In this document: positions 33,621 to 45,250 of the stretch, one piece after another
How positions within the stretch are numbered: position 1 is the stretch's first letter
Layout of the letters: each line of letters starts with the position of its first letter
Assembly: GCA_949752735.1 (NCBI GenBank)
Contig: OX457047.1
Coordinates: forward strand, 17,141,207-17,205,206
Length of the DNA stretch: 64,000 nt
Direction of reading: 5' to 3'
DNA from: Lumbricus terrestris
Taxonomy: Eukaryota > Annelida > Clitellata > Crassiclitellata > Lumbricidae
The notes under the pieces: generated by a model
Seen by the model: only the letters and a program-made list of their open reading frames with translations
What the model was told of the DNA's origin: nothing
Database searches by the model: none
Position numbers and translations under genes: made by a program

Positions 33621-34051
33621 CAGTGGTTCTCAACCTTTTTGACTTAAGGTCCACTTTTTCTTTGTTTGACGACATGAGGGGCCACTAGTAGTTCAAATTT
33701 ACAACTTAGAGTAAATAAACGTAGCAGTACATGTACCGTATAGAGCGAATCTGATACATTTACCAGTTCATTTTATGTTGATTTTTCCCCAAAAACTTGC
33801 CGAAGCATGAATTGTTTAAATTTAATTAAAATATGCCTACAATGTTTGATGCTCTTTGTAGGCGTCCAAATAAAATAATTTGTAGGAGTAAAAAATAATT
33901 GTGTATTCTATCGTGCCCAAATTATAATGTTTCCATACTCCATAGTCTATAGATATAGACCTATCCTTGATAATTCTTTGAAAGGTTGTGGGTCAGTTTT
34001 TAGGCATGGCGGGTCATTTCTCGCCCGCGGGCCACCGGTTGGGAACCACTG
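33621..34051. mobile_element. hAT-like MITE (CAGTGGTTCTCAACC type), 431 bp
   Basis: Ends CAGTGGTTCTCAACC and GGTTGGGAACCACTG. Flanks GTATACAG and ATATAAAT match at only 5 of 8. It is the same family as 39189-39550, sharing GGCGGGTCATTTCTCGCCCG and GCGGGCCACCGGTTGGGAA near the right end. Confidence 0.82.
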
Positions 34052-34547
34052 ATATAAATTATAGCCATAGAGCACCATTTTTCTACGGACAGACATTAAA
34101 TGCGACTCTCGAGCAGCGCTGTTGGCCTTTGAGTTATGCCGTTCAAAATCTTCGTCATCTGTCTCCTGAGACTGTCTACTGCCTTAAATGTCCTCATTTT
34201 ATTCCGATTGTCCTATGGTGCTGTTGGGCTCTCCCACATCTGCGTCGCTGATGTCTATGGCAGCCAAACTTTGGAACGGATTGAAAAATCACAAATCACA
34301 CCAGACAGCGTTGTAAAAAAAAATGCGTCCTTCCTTTTTTTAACCCATCCCAAGATGCCACGTGACAAAGTTGGCGAAGTCTGTTCGTTGATCGTCGGAG
34401 ATGGCTGCGTTAGGCAGTTTTGCTTTTAGACCTATAGCCTAAAGTCAGAGACATATACCAGATAGCCTGTTCTGTAGATGGATGAGTATAGGCTGAACAC
34501 TTTGACCTGGGCGCTGTGGATAGCAGAGACATCGTTACTGCTCTACT

Positions 34548-34867
34548 CATAGGCGGATACTTGGTCTAGAAGTTCGGGGGCCACGAACGAGCGATCGCCG
34601 AGGCTCGACTTTGGGTGGACGGGTGACTTTTTTAGTCATTTCATCGAATTCTCTTTTGGTGACAAAATCATTTCCCTGCCAAGATATAGGCCTAGCTGTT
34701 TTACCTGAATAATTAACCAAAAATGATCTCGATGTCCAACACTATACAAAATTTACGATGCTATTTACGGATATTGCCATATTGGGGGAGGGGGACATGA
34801 GCATGGACGGTCCCCACCACAAACATTGGGGCGACCATCTTCCCTGCCCCACAAGTCTCCGCCCATG
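34548..34867. mobile_element. hAT-like MITE, ~320 bp
   Basis: Ends CATAGGCGGATACTTGG and AGTCTCCGCCCATG. Flanks GCTCTACT and ACTCTGCT match at 6 of 8. The interior has the GTGACTTTTTTAGTCATTTC segment shared with other members. Confidence 0.72.
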
Positions 34868-35502
34868 ACTCTGCTTGTGGATTCAATGGGTAATAAAACC
34901 AGTGCTATAGGCCTACATGAAATGAGAATATATACAGCGATATATACAGCGACGCATCCTGTCCGTCACTTGAGAGCCAGGCTCAGCCAGCCAAGCTTAT
35001 TACGCGTTAGCGGCTTAATTTTTTTTGTCAACCTTGGCATATTATCAGGGCAGATGGCCTTGTCTCTCCCTTACCGGCTCACTTTCTCATTGACAGTGTC
35101 CCGACAGTGTCTTACATGACAAGTTTTCTTACGACTTGGTCCTCGATCATCGTTTAAAATAAAGGTTAATTAAAGAAAACACACTGTTATACAATACAAT
35201 GCAATACAACACTGTCAACAATGCAACGGAAGTTTGATAATGCCCTCTTTACTCTTTATCCTACAGAGCTCAGAAGTGTACAAGAAGTTCGGCAATTTGA
35301 TATCGAATGTCGTTGAATGTTGAATGTTAACCGAAGCACAAAAACACGCGATGCATGATGGATATATACCGCTTCCATTTGTCCATGCCTTACAGATGCC
35401 CGGACAACATCCTCAACAGGCCAATATCACAAGTCCATTGAAACATTCTTAGAAATGCACAAACTATAGGTCATAAAGGGTCCCGAACAGGGTGAACTGA
35501 TT
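34868..35502. other. intergenic upstream of FMO-B, nothing clear
   Basis: No recognisable gene or element; short frames only. Confidence 0.5.
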
Positions 35503-35605
35503 CAACTCCGCCACTGGTTGTTCTCTACCAGTGCCAGTCCCGGGCCTGGATAAAGGAGGAGGGCGACACTAATCATCTTTGATATGGCAGTGTCGTTAAA
35601 CATGT
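35503..35605 (+). repeat. dispersed ~100-bp repeat, copy 2
   Basis: AACTCCGCCACTGGTTG, CCAGTGCCAGTCCCGGGCC, GGAGGGCGACACTAATCATC and GGCAGTGTCGTTAAACATG; the best-preserved of three copies, about 160 bases upstream of the FMO-B start. Confidence 0.78.
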
Positions 35606-35743
35606 AACAAGAGAAAGAGGGTGAACTGATTGCAAAACCTGCAGCTGCATTACATGGACTTATCATATCAAATTCCTTATTGTTTATAACTGCGAAACGT
35701 TGTGCATGCTACGTTTGGGTAACCATTTAAAGTAACTTTTCAG

Positions 35744-36388
35744 GTCAACTCCGTAAAGCAACAGACAATGAAGGTAGCGATAATAGGAGCCGGTGCCAGT
35801 GGTCTTCCCGCCATCAAGTGCTGCCTGGATGAGGGACTCAAACCCGTTTGCTTTGAGAGAACGGAAGACATTGGAGGACTATGGAACTGGAGGGAAAATC
35901 CCACAGATGGTCGATCAACTGTTATGAAGTCCACAATTATCAACACAAGCAAAGAAATGAGTTTCTACAGCGATTTCCTGGTTCCAGATGATTATCCAAA
36001 CTTCATGCACAATAAGAAAGTTCTCAACTACTTCCGTTTGTATGCAGATAACTTTAACTTAACGAAACACATTCATCTCCGAACCGAAGTCATGAGAATA
36101 AGCCAAGTGGAGAACTTCCAAGAAACTGGTCAATGGAAGTTGGAAATAAAGGACTTGGAATCGGGTTTGACCAGAGTGGAGAAGTTTGACCGGGTGATGG
36201 TTTGCTCAGGTCACCACGCCGAAAAGAAAATGCCATGCTTCGAAGGACAAGAAACTTTTGGAGGAAAGATTGTTCACAGCCATGACTACACAGACTTCAG
36301 AGGATACGAAGGAAAACGAGTCATTGTGGTTGGCATCGGGAATTCTGGAGCAGACGTCACTGTGGAACTTAGCAAGATCAGTGACCAG
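35744..36388 (+). CDS. FMO: FMO-B exon 1 (short 5' UTR plus residues 1-207)
   Basis: Coding starts at the ATG at 35768. Donor GACCAG|GTAAAC, phase 0, identical in position to FMO-A. Confidence 0.92.
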
Positions 36389-39300
36389 GTAAACAGACCT
36401 ACCTACATGGCAACACTTAACAGTACGGTAACCTATAGATGCTACTCCATTAAAGTTTGGAAGGAATTACCATCTTAGTCAAATAAAGATAACTAGCATA
36501 GTGGACTGCAGTAAAGGTTTATGACAAAATGTTAAGCCACAACTACGCTGTAAAAGGGGTAAAGGCAAGTTCAGTAAAAATTTGCGTCGTGTAGGCCTAG
36601 ACAGGTCAAGACTCGAGCAGAAGTCTATGGGCAACACACAGAAGCCACCCCAGAAGGACTAATTTATTCAGCGCGGCGATAGGTATAACCAATTTAAAAT
36701 TTTGCAGAGTATTAGGCCTAGGCCTAACTAGGAAAAATTTAAATAGCATGTAATTTTTCAAAAATATCCAAAGCGACATGCATGCGCCAATAATTAAAGT
36801 CGTGTTGCCTAAAGGATGAAAAAAAGTTAAGATTGAGTGAGTTTTAGGACAGGTCAAAGTGTAGGCCTAAGTTAAGAGTAAAATCTGCTGATGTAGGGTA
36901 AGCTATAGGCCTATATACATGGGATATAACAAAACGAAAAGTTTGCAATTGAACAGTTTTAAAAACTGCTGGCCTTAGAGATGAAGAAACTAGTTTGTAA
37001 GATTGGAAATGGCAATTAGCGGTTCTCCTTCATCAATTAATCAACTCAATAATATGATTTTCGACGTTGTTTTAGGTTTATCAAAGCACTAGACGTGGAG
37101 CTTGGATCATGAAAAGAGTCTCGGACAATGGTCTGCCTTTCGACTGTGATCACTTTACACGTTTCGAGAACTTTCTGACGAGCACTTTTCCCAGCAACAT
37201 CGTCAACAGCGTGTTGGAAAGATGGCTGAACGGACAATTCGACCACGAACTCTACGGACTGAAGCCGGAACATCGCTTCACATCACAGCATCCTACGATC
37301 AGTGATGATCTACCCAACCGTTGTATCGCTGGAAATGTCATTGTGAAGCCAGACATTCGTCGACTGAATGGTAAATCGGTGGAGTTCGATGATGGATCAG
37401 TTGCTGAGAACATCGATGCCATCATCTGTTGCACCGGATATCTATTTGGATTTCCATTCATCGACCACAAGGCGTTCGAGGTGAAGGACAATGTGGTCAA
37501 CTTGTACAAGCTGGCATTCCCTCCTGAAATATCGCCTCCTACAATTGCCGTGATTGGCTGCTTCCAGCCGATTGGAGGGGTCATGCCCATGTCTGAAATG
37601 CAGTGTCGGTGGGTCACTCGCGTCATGAAGGTATGTCTTTATTTGTTTATAATTTCTAGGAATGACTGTTTTAGTTATCATGGCGAGACACCAAACAGAC
37701 AGACCTTTATCCTTAATTTATTAAAACAATACAGGCCTACATGGAGGACTGTAGCAGAGATGTTCTGCATCAGCAACTATGTATTCTGAATTTTACTGCA
37801 ATTGCAGATAATACGTATTAAGAGTTTTGAGAAACCTCTGAGATATATCAGAAGGCACATCTCTAAATATCTAAATACATTCATACACATAGTGTCACAT
37901 ATATAGGCCTAGACAAAACGCATAGGCCTACACAAAGACACCTAGAAGCGCATAGAACGTTCAACTGAAAACACAATAAGAGATAATGACGAACCGGGAT
38001 CCAGTGCAGCACATTCAGGCTCCAACATATATTCGGAGCCTTTGCCTACTTTGAAGATGCGTCCCAAAAGGCGCGCGGAAGAACGTACGTGGGACTCAGG
38101 CAAGTCACTAAAACCGCCCAGCTGCGAGGCATTGTCCTTAAAAGTCATAATTTGCCTGAAATGTTTTCATTAATCCGACTCCTGTCTTGGCATGAGGGAT
38201 TTTTATCAATCCAGCTTCCATTGCAGCAACAATTATTTTTTATCAATCCAGCCTCCACGGAAGCAACAACTTTTCCATGAATCCAATTTCTATTTGAAGA
38301 TCAATAATTCATCATCAGTCCGGATCCTATTTAATGAAGAATTTGTTGCCAATCCCACTTCTATTTAAGGTAAAATAATTGTCATCAATCCAACTTCTAT
38401 TTTGCCAAGAAGTTTTTCAACAATCCAGCTTCCATCTATAGATGAATTTTATCCCGTCAAACCCACTTCAATATAGGCAGAAAATGAATTCCATTCATTC
38501 AGCTTCTATTGAAGAAAATACTTAGTTTCATCCAGCTTCCATTGCCACGAACAGCTATTTCTAATGGCCTAAATCCAGCTTCCACTGACGCCAAGAATTA
38601 ATGTTATCAATCCAGCTTCCATTTAGGCACTAAAACGTCCGGCGCCAAAACGGCGGCGAAAAAAACCTTCTGCTTCGGTAATCGGTTATGTTATCCTACG
38701 TTGTGTTCAAGAAACTCTTTCTGAAGTCAAACCTCTAGACGAACTTTCTTGTGTAGATATGTTGACACTTTGTGTCTTCCTAAACTGGCAGATATTTTCT
38801 GCACTTGACTGGTGGAGTGTTGACTGTTTGGTCCAATGGACTACATTCCAGGGGCGGATCCAGGGGGGGCCAATTTACAAAATCGCACGGGACTTGGCCC
38901 CCCGTCGATTCAGCGGCGGATGTTTCCCGAAAAATTGGTCGATGACTAAAAAAAACAAAAGGTCATCAGTTTTTTCGGCGGATGAAATGGTATTTTTCCC
39001 CAGAAAATTTGGTCGATGACTAAAAAAATTTTCTCATGTCTCACAAGACCAAAATTTTTGGCCCCCCTTCGAAAATTCCTGTATCCGCCCTTGCTACATT
39101 CTAGCATAAGCAGGAGACTGCAGCTGGTGCTAACTCAGCAGTAAAACTACATATAATTATAATAATGGCTATGGTATTCGCCGTAAACCAGTGGTTCCCA
39201 ACATTTTTTGACTTTAGGGTCACTTTTTCAAACCTGGAGGATACGAGGGCCACTTTTATTTAATCGAAGGATATTAGGAGCCACAGGGCTAAAATTTAAT

Positions 39301-41957
39301 TAACTAAAAGCTTATACAATTGTTGTTCTTGATTCAAAATGGAATGTTTGATGTTATTTATAGACGTCAAAATAATATAATTTGTAATAGAAAATAATAA
39401 TGTGTTCTATCATGCCCAAATTGCCATTTTTTCATATAATGCCATTTTTTCATATATTTTTAATTCTTTGAGAGATGAGAGCATGAAGGGCCATTTTCTC
39501 AGGCCTGGCGGGTCACTTTTGGCCCGCGGGCCACGGGTTGGGAACCGCTGCCGTAAACGGTAGGCCTACTGCAAGCTAAAAATGTTTTTTTTTAAATTGC
39601 CATTATAAGTCAATCCGGGATAAAGGGATTGACTCATGTATAATACCGGAATCCCGGGATTGAGCAAATGCTCCGGGATTACTTTCCCTAATACATATAC
39701 TACAAGGTTGCATTGTTTATTGCAAATCCAGGGAGATTTGAGTTTGCCATCGCCTCAACTCATGTGGAAGGATATACGGGAGACAAGAGAAGTGCGTGAA
39801 AAGCGTTACGTCAAGTCGACTCGTCATACGATTCAGGTCGACTTCATGCCTTTCATGGACGAAATCGCAGAACTATGTGGCTGCAAGCCTGATTTGTGTA
39901 AGTAGGCTACTATCAGCTCTTAGACAGCACAGGGTTTTCTCTGTCATTGGCTCCATGGTATGGAATGGGCTTCCACTGTCTATGCGCCTTTTGTCTAGGG
40001 TTTGCTCAGATCAGATGCATTTTATTAGAGCCTTGAAACAGTACTTTTCAGCCGATGGTGGGTTGGGAGCGCTCCTGAGTAGTATCATTGAAGGAGCGTT
40101 ATATAAATATCCGTAATGAATATCAGTGTATAGACTACAGCCAGGAATAATTAAGCTACATCCTGCAATCATTAGCTATAGGCCCACTAGTGGTAATAGT
40201 CCATAGATGTGTGCTACGTTTTTTTTTAGTTGTATAGGCTGCTATGATTAATATGGGGTCCAGCCATTTGCGCGCAAGACGTTTGCGCGCAGTCATTTGC
40301 GCGCCGACGTTTGCGCGCAACGTCATTTGCGCGTTGGACGTTTGCGCGCCGTCATTTGCGCGCCGTCACAATATGCAAAATAAAGAATAATATAAAAAAA
40401 AATCGGTATTGATTTCGTACGAAATTACTACTTTAATTTAGCATTAAGTTAAGCTAGGTATCAATGTTTTCTACGAAATGAGCGTTAGGTACCCATGTTT
40501 TCTACGAAATGACCGTTAGATAGGCCTATCAATGTTTCAACGAAATAACTACATAATAGTCAACAAATTGAAATGTTATGCGCAATTCCTTTGCGATATG
40601 CCTACAATGTTATGTTGCCGTAACGTTAACAGGAGTACACATCAAAGTGCAAATAAAATAGGCCTACCCATCATACAGGAGTTCGCTGTTTGATCATACG
40701 AAGACGGCAGACATAGGCCTAATAGTACAAGTCAATCCACACTGCGCGCGCGCAAACGTCCCGCGCGCAAACGACGAGCATTTTTTGCTGCGCGCAATTG
40801 ACCGCGCGCAAACGACGGCGCGCAAACGACGGCGCGCAAACGTCCTGCGCGCAAACGACAGGGCGCCGATTAATATGATTATTGAACTGCTCTTTTGACT
40901 TTTTTATGATTGTGCACGCTATATTCTGTTCTCATCTACAGGAATCTGATAAACATTGACAGCGCAGAAATCAAGAGTTAAATAACCCAAATTGAGAATT
41001 CTTAAATAAGTCGTTGATGCAAGGAGATCGGCTCAAAGTGAATTGTCCTGGTTTCATTGAGAAGAGACAATGGCAAATCTCCGGATTTGAATCCGATGGA
41101 TTATCAAGTGTGTGTGTGGAGATGTATGCTGGAGACATACCAAAATTTGCGGACAAAACCAACAGCGATAAGAGAATGCATTGGAGTTCATATGGGAAGA
41201 TTTAGCTCTGGAACACATCATCAGGGTCATCAGAACTTTACAGACATATATTCAGAGCAAGTGTGCATGGACACAAATGTGGACACATTGAGAACAAGTT
41301 GTGAAGCCCTGTCGAAGTTCATTTGATAACAATTCTTTGAGATGTGACTTAATAAAGTCGCTTTTTGCTACTTTTCGGTGCGTTAGGCCTATGTTTTTAA
41401 ATCGTCAAAAAACAGTGGGTGGTCTCACTAAAAGTGATGTAACTTTTGTTCTGTTTGAAATATTTTGTTGAAATTTGGCCATTGTAAGCTACGTAAATAT
41501 GAATTGCCTTTAAGACTAAATTTTCATTTAAAATTCTTATTTCTGGCCAAGATATGGCCAAAAAACCGTCGGGTATAATTTTTATGGCCCACCCTGTAAT
41601 GTTCCCTCAGTGCGTTTGCAGACGGTCAATAGCAGACAGTGTCACATTTAGTAGTCTACATAAATTTACAACCTACGATGCCCATGATCTTTGATTGTAG
41701 TGCGTCTATTCCTAACGGATCCGAAACTGGCGTATGCGATACTGTTTGGTCCTTGTGCACCAACCCACTACCGAGTCATGGGCCACGGGGCTTGGCCTGG
41801 GGCCAGGGATGCCATCCTGACGATTATGGATCGCGTTGCTGTACCACTAAAGACAAGGAAACTTCCAAAGAATGGCCAATCCTCCTCTACGATGAGATTT
41901 CTGTATTTCATCGTATTGGCCATTGCCATTGCCTATATTTTATTGCAATATGTGTGA
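35768..41957 (+). CDS. FMO: FMO-B: flavin-containing monooxygenase, 4 coding exons
   Basis: Joined exons 35768-36388, 37076-37630, 39732-39897 and 41701-41957 give 1599 bases, a 532-residue protein. The first three exons have exactly the lengths and phases of FMO-A (621, 555, 166); the fourth is one codon longer. Seen: FAD motif G-A-G-A-S-G at 7-12, [11 protein letters not shown] at 164-174, NADPH motif G-I-G-N-S-G at 189-194, C-C-T-G-Y in exon 2, and a hydrophobic C-terminal tail. Known role of the family: NADPH/O2-dependent N- or S-oxygenation at the ER membrane. It lies 15 kb downstream of FMO-A in the same orientation, so a tandem duplicate. No disabling change was seen. The shared upstream sequence (GGTAACCATTTAAAGT) ends in a TTTTCAG acceptor at 35743, suggesting a non-coding first exon. 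Confidence 0.93.
36389..37075 (+). other. FMO-B intron 1 (687 bases)
   Basis: Contains no clear element, only several TAGGCCTA-type palindromes. It is eight times shorter than the matching intron of FMO-A, consistent with the latter growing by insertions. Confidence 0.85.
37076..37630 (+). CDS. FMO: FMO-B exon 2 (residues 208-392)
   Basis: Acceptor TTTTAG, donor ATGAAG|GTATGT. Starts [10 protein letters not shown]. Confidence 0.92.
38195..38630. repeat. degenerate tandem repeat, ~12 units of ~36 bp
   Basis: The phrase ATCAATCCAGCTTCCATT, with substitutions, recurs about every 32-40 bases from 38206 to 38610, separated by A/T-rich text of the type AAGAATTTTT. It lies in FMO-B intron 2. Confidence 0.85.
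38849..39093. mobile_element. hAT-like MITE (CAGGGGCGGATCC type), 245 bp
   Basis: Ends CAGGGGCGGATCCAGG and CTGTATCCGCCCTTG, with exact 8-bp duplication CTACATTC (38841-38848, 39094-39101). The interior shares GGTCATCAGTTTTTTCGGCG with 1279-1375. It lies in FMO-B intron 2. Confidence 0.92.
39189..39550. mobile_element. hAT-like MITE (CAGTGGTTCCCAACA type), 362 bp
   Basis: Ends CAGTGGTTCCCAAC and GGTTGGGAACCGCTG, with exact 8-bp duplication CCGTAAAC (39181-39188, 39551-39558). Same family as 33621-34051. It lies in FMO-B intron 2. Confidence 0.92.
39732..39897 (+). CDS. FMO: FMO-B exon 3 (residues 393-448, last codon split)
   Basis: Acceptor AATCCAG, donor TTTGT|GTAAGT, leaving phase 1. Starts G-D-L-S-L-P-S-P. 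Confidence 0.9.
39905..40120 (+). pseudogene. LINE 3' end in FMO-B intron 3
   Basis: It encodes [12 protein letters not shown] in the 39796-40116 frame, followed by GGGAGCGCTCCTGAGTAG and GGAGCGTTATATAAAT. It begins only about 8 bases past the exon 3 donor. Confidence 0.75.
40255..40867. mobile_element. MULE-like element with TTTGCGCGC arrays at both ends, 613 bp
   Basis: The left end carries GACGTTTGCGCGC / GTCATTTGCGCGC units (40267-40375). The right end carries the complementary GCGCGCAAACGACG units (40743-40858). The 21-base termini match at 16 positions. It is flanked by an exact 9-bp duplication GATTAATAT (40246-40254, 40868-40876); 9-bp duplications fit Mutator-like elements. The AT-rich middle has no coding frame. 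It lies in FMO-B intron 3. Confidence 0.85.
41020..41596 (+). pseudogene. mariner-type transposase 3' fragment with right terminal repeat
   Basis: The frame at 41057-41326 has [11 protein letters not shown], the hallmark end of the mariner catalytic domain, with the rest frameshifted. The right terminus GGCCCACCCTG is followed by TA (41597-41598). It lies in FMO-B intron 3 and is homologous to the minus-strand fragment at 31288-31860. Confidence 0.82.
41701..41957 (+). CDS. FMO: FMO-B exon 4 (C-terminus, residues 448-532)
   Basis: Acceptor TTGATTGTAG. Encodes L-F-L-T-D-P-K-L and L-F-G-P-C-A-P, and ends in a hydrophobic anchor ([12 protein letters not shown]). Confidence 0.92.
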
Positions 41958-42349
41958 GTAAAAAATTAAATAACTAATGGATAAGGATCAGACACCGATC
42001 ACTAGAAGGTGAATACATTATTGAATAACTTAGAGCACTGGACCACATAATTATAACAATTATAACCTATCAATTTGCTTCACTAGTCTATCGCTTGACT
42101 GAATATTGAATATGTATACAAGTAGAAGACAGTACAGACGTGTACAGTTGTTTCGAAAAATGCATGCATGTTCATTGTTCAAGTATAATAAGGCTAATAG
42201 TCTGCTTGGACTTTTCTACATTGTTGTATTGCATTATATAATGAAGATGCAAATGTTATCTTAACGAATCCGCAGGATGATTTTCTCTCCATACTGCTGA
42301 TTGTGTTTATACTTACTTAGTATGTTTCACTGGGAACAATTAAGAATGC

Positions 42350-42384
<35 letters not shown>

Positions 42385-43519
42385 ATTTTTTATATGTCTA
42401 TAGGCACTTCACTCAGTAAATGCCTTTTAGAAGTGCTCCCAGCCTCTCAGTCCGATCGCCTCTGAGTGTCCCAAGACCAGAACTGAAGCTGGAACTAGGA
42501 TAAATGAGTAATTAATTAGCTGTGACACCGATAAATCTCGGACACTCAACGAAAAGGCAGGCCTAAAGTGAGGAAACTTTCAATTATAAATTGGTTCGAC
42601 AGAATTTAATATGTAACGAAACATGACACAAATTGTTTAAGGTTTTATTTACTTTCCATCACATAGCATACATTGGTATCTTTTGTACCGTGTCCGTGTA
42701 ATTGACTACACATAAAGTTGCATCAATGAAAAATCGTGATTTCTTGTCATATTGTAGCCTACTAAGTAGGCCTAATTGTTAGGCTACATCTGACACCTTT
42801 CCAAAGCAAAAATCAGCGCCAAACATGTTGGCCTGTTCTAGACACTCCAATCTATATAAACAGCAGGTCTATACAGATAGTAATACGTGAATGCAATTCG
42901 ACTTGGCCTATTAGAACCTCAATCTCCAGCCAGAGAAGTGCATACATAGGCCTATATCCCCCGTTTTGCCCAGGTCCCTAGGACATGAGACACAACCCTT
43001 CCTTGTGTGAAGGCTGAAGGCGGTCGCCATTTTCCGGGCGCTAAGCCTATTTGTTGTAGGGTAGTGTTGTAGTATACCAGGTACTTCAGACATGACGACA
43101 CATCAGAAGGAGCGAGACTGAAACAGGGCTGACCACATAATTACGTATGCAGGGAGGGGTGTCACCGAATTTAGGCCATTTGCATGCGATTGCGAACGCC
43201 GGGGTGAGGGATTTTAAAAAAATGCACATTAAAGCAAAATAAATGTCTAAATATGATGCCCACATTTTCTGTTTAAAACTCAATGTTATCCTACAGTTGT
43301 CCTATGGCATCTGATTAACGGTACTTTAAAATTAAATTCTGCTCAGATGTGTACAGCAGACCATAAAAGTTAAGAAATTTCAGCTAGCAAATATGATGTT
43401 CAACAGAAATAAATAGCAGCCTAAGGAAAAATACATGTTTCATATATTATGTTAGTTAATTACCTTTTGTAAAGGGGTAGCAAAGCTGATTTTGCGTACG
43501 CATTATTGGGATTCACAAA
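41958..43519. other. intergenic spacer between FMO-B and SDF4
   Basis: 42351-42393 is a (TA)n tract. 42404-42455 resembles an inverted LINE 3' end (AGAAGTGCTCCCAGCCTCTC). Otherwise only short frames and TAGGCCTA palindromes. Confidence 0.55.
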
Positions 43520-43728
43520 CAGTGGCGGCGATAGGCCCCCCGCCCTATAAAAGGCTAAGCCCACCTAAAAAAGACCATCCGGGGTTTTTACTTGCAAAAC
43601 TGAGATATTTCCACGATTTTCTACCGGATGACTAAAAAAAGGTCGTCAGAAATTTTGGTGGATGAAAATGGAAAATTTCCTCCGGGAAGCTTCAACACTC
43701 CAAAACTGAAATCCTGGCAGCACCACTG
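43520..43728. mobile_element. hAT-like MITE, 209 bp
   Basis: Ends CAGTGGCGGCGATAGG and GGCAGCACCACTG. Flanks TTCACAAA (43512-43519) and TCCACAAA (43729-43736) match at 7 of 8. The interior contains GGATGACTAAAAAAAGGTCG, the family's internal motif. Confidence 0.85.
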
Positions 43729-43739
43729 TCCACAAATTG

Positions 43740-44700
43740 CACGAGTTGCAACAGGTGAAAGGTCAAAAATACAATTTCTTCTGCACGTAATATATAGACG
43801 GGCCCTAATGAGGTCGTCACACAGGCCATTATGATTCTGCCAGGATTCCCGCAGTGGAATTTCCAAACAAATTGCCTTCAAACCGTAAAAATCCATAGCA
43901 GAAGCAAAGACTAAATCGGGCATGCAAACTTAATGCCAATAAACTCCAGCGTGTTCGAAATTCTGTACAAGACAAAATGAGACATCAAAATTATGCAAAA
44001 GTTGACCAGCATGACATCCTTGCGTGTCTAAATACTATTTTATGTCTTCAAAATCTGTCCAGTTTTATTAAATATTTCACAGCCATAATTATCCACTATC
44101 CATTTCACATGGAGACAATTGAAACAGTTCAACGTTGGAAGCAAACACATACACAGTATGCATCCACAAAAAGAATACTGGCTTATCATTCTTTGCATAT
44201 TAAGCCTACACATGTTGCAACAACACAATATTTTGTTTTTCAACCCAGTCAGTAGAGTTCTGATATATCTTCATTCTGCTTCAAAGTTATTGTTCTAAAG
44301 GCAATGATATAGGTAATATTTATTTTCTTGAAGGAGCGCTATATAAATGTCTGAATGAATAGCCACACTGGAGCTCGTGTTTTGTCCATAAGACCTATCT
44401 CATCTCTTCTGTTCTTACGTTTGGCTAGTTTCCATTTAAGCAATAAATCATGCCATCAGCGAGTAGATCTTTCAACTCAAGATGATTCAAATAGTTCAAT
44501 GTTGGGAGCAGGCAGATCTGCAGTGTTTTATCAAACTTTATTAATTTTCACCATTATATGTTAAGCTCTAATCTTCATTGGTTATTTTCAGCTGAGGTCG
44601 GGACAGGACCGCCTATGAATAATAGTTATCTTGAAATCTTGAAGGGGTACTATATCAAGTTCATATTGATTGACTTATTGATGAACCTTCCTAGGGGTTC
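43740..44700 (+). repeat. retroelement-like remnants with LINE-type 3' ends
   Basis: 44330-44362 has GAAGGAGCGCTATATAAATG with a GAAT tail, and 44630-44670 a weaker GAAGGGGTACTATATCAAG. A 92-codon frame at 43977-44255 is not recognised. Confidence 0.45.
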
Positions 44701-45250
44701 AAATATAAATCTAGTCAAGGATATATAAGGCCTGACAAGAGTATATCATTATATTAATTAAACAGGCATTATAAATCCCATTCACAACAAAGTTTCTGGT
44801 GCACAAATGATTTATGTATGTATAGTTTGTATACATAATTTGAGTATCATACATTCTTGTGGCATTTTCCCGGTCTGAGAACATCGTACATTCAAAACGT
44901 ACAAAAGTGCCACGTGTAAATACGTCTAAGCTACTAAGTCAAAATAAAGCAAGCCCGAAACCATGTCTTGAAACAAACATTGCCTACATTCAATTCTAAT
45001 TTCCGTACACCATGCCACAATCAAGATTTGCATTGTTCACAGACACAGCAGAAACATATCCAAGTACCATAGTAGGTCCAGAAGTGATAAGAAAGTAGAT
45101 GCATCACATAAAGTAGCCAACTGTGTACACAGTAACCACAATATACTTAGCAACAACCCACTTTCATGGTTGCTTAGTTACAAATACCTGGAGCCATGCA
45201 TTCATCATCAAACTTTGTTGCCATGTGGAATTTTCCGATAGGCCAGCGCA

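Noticed and set aside
36389..36478. Read-through of FMO-B exon 1 into intron 1 (and likewise 5959-5985 in FMO-A)
   Set aside because: The extra residues follow a GTAAAC donor and do not match the family; the next exon restores homology exactly.
38195..38630. Spaced repeats resembling a CRISPR array
   Set aside because: Repeats are degenerate, spacers are short and irregular, and this is an intron of an animal gene.
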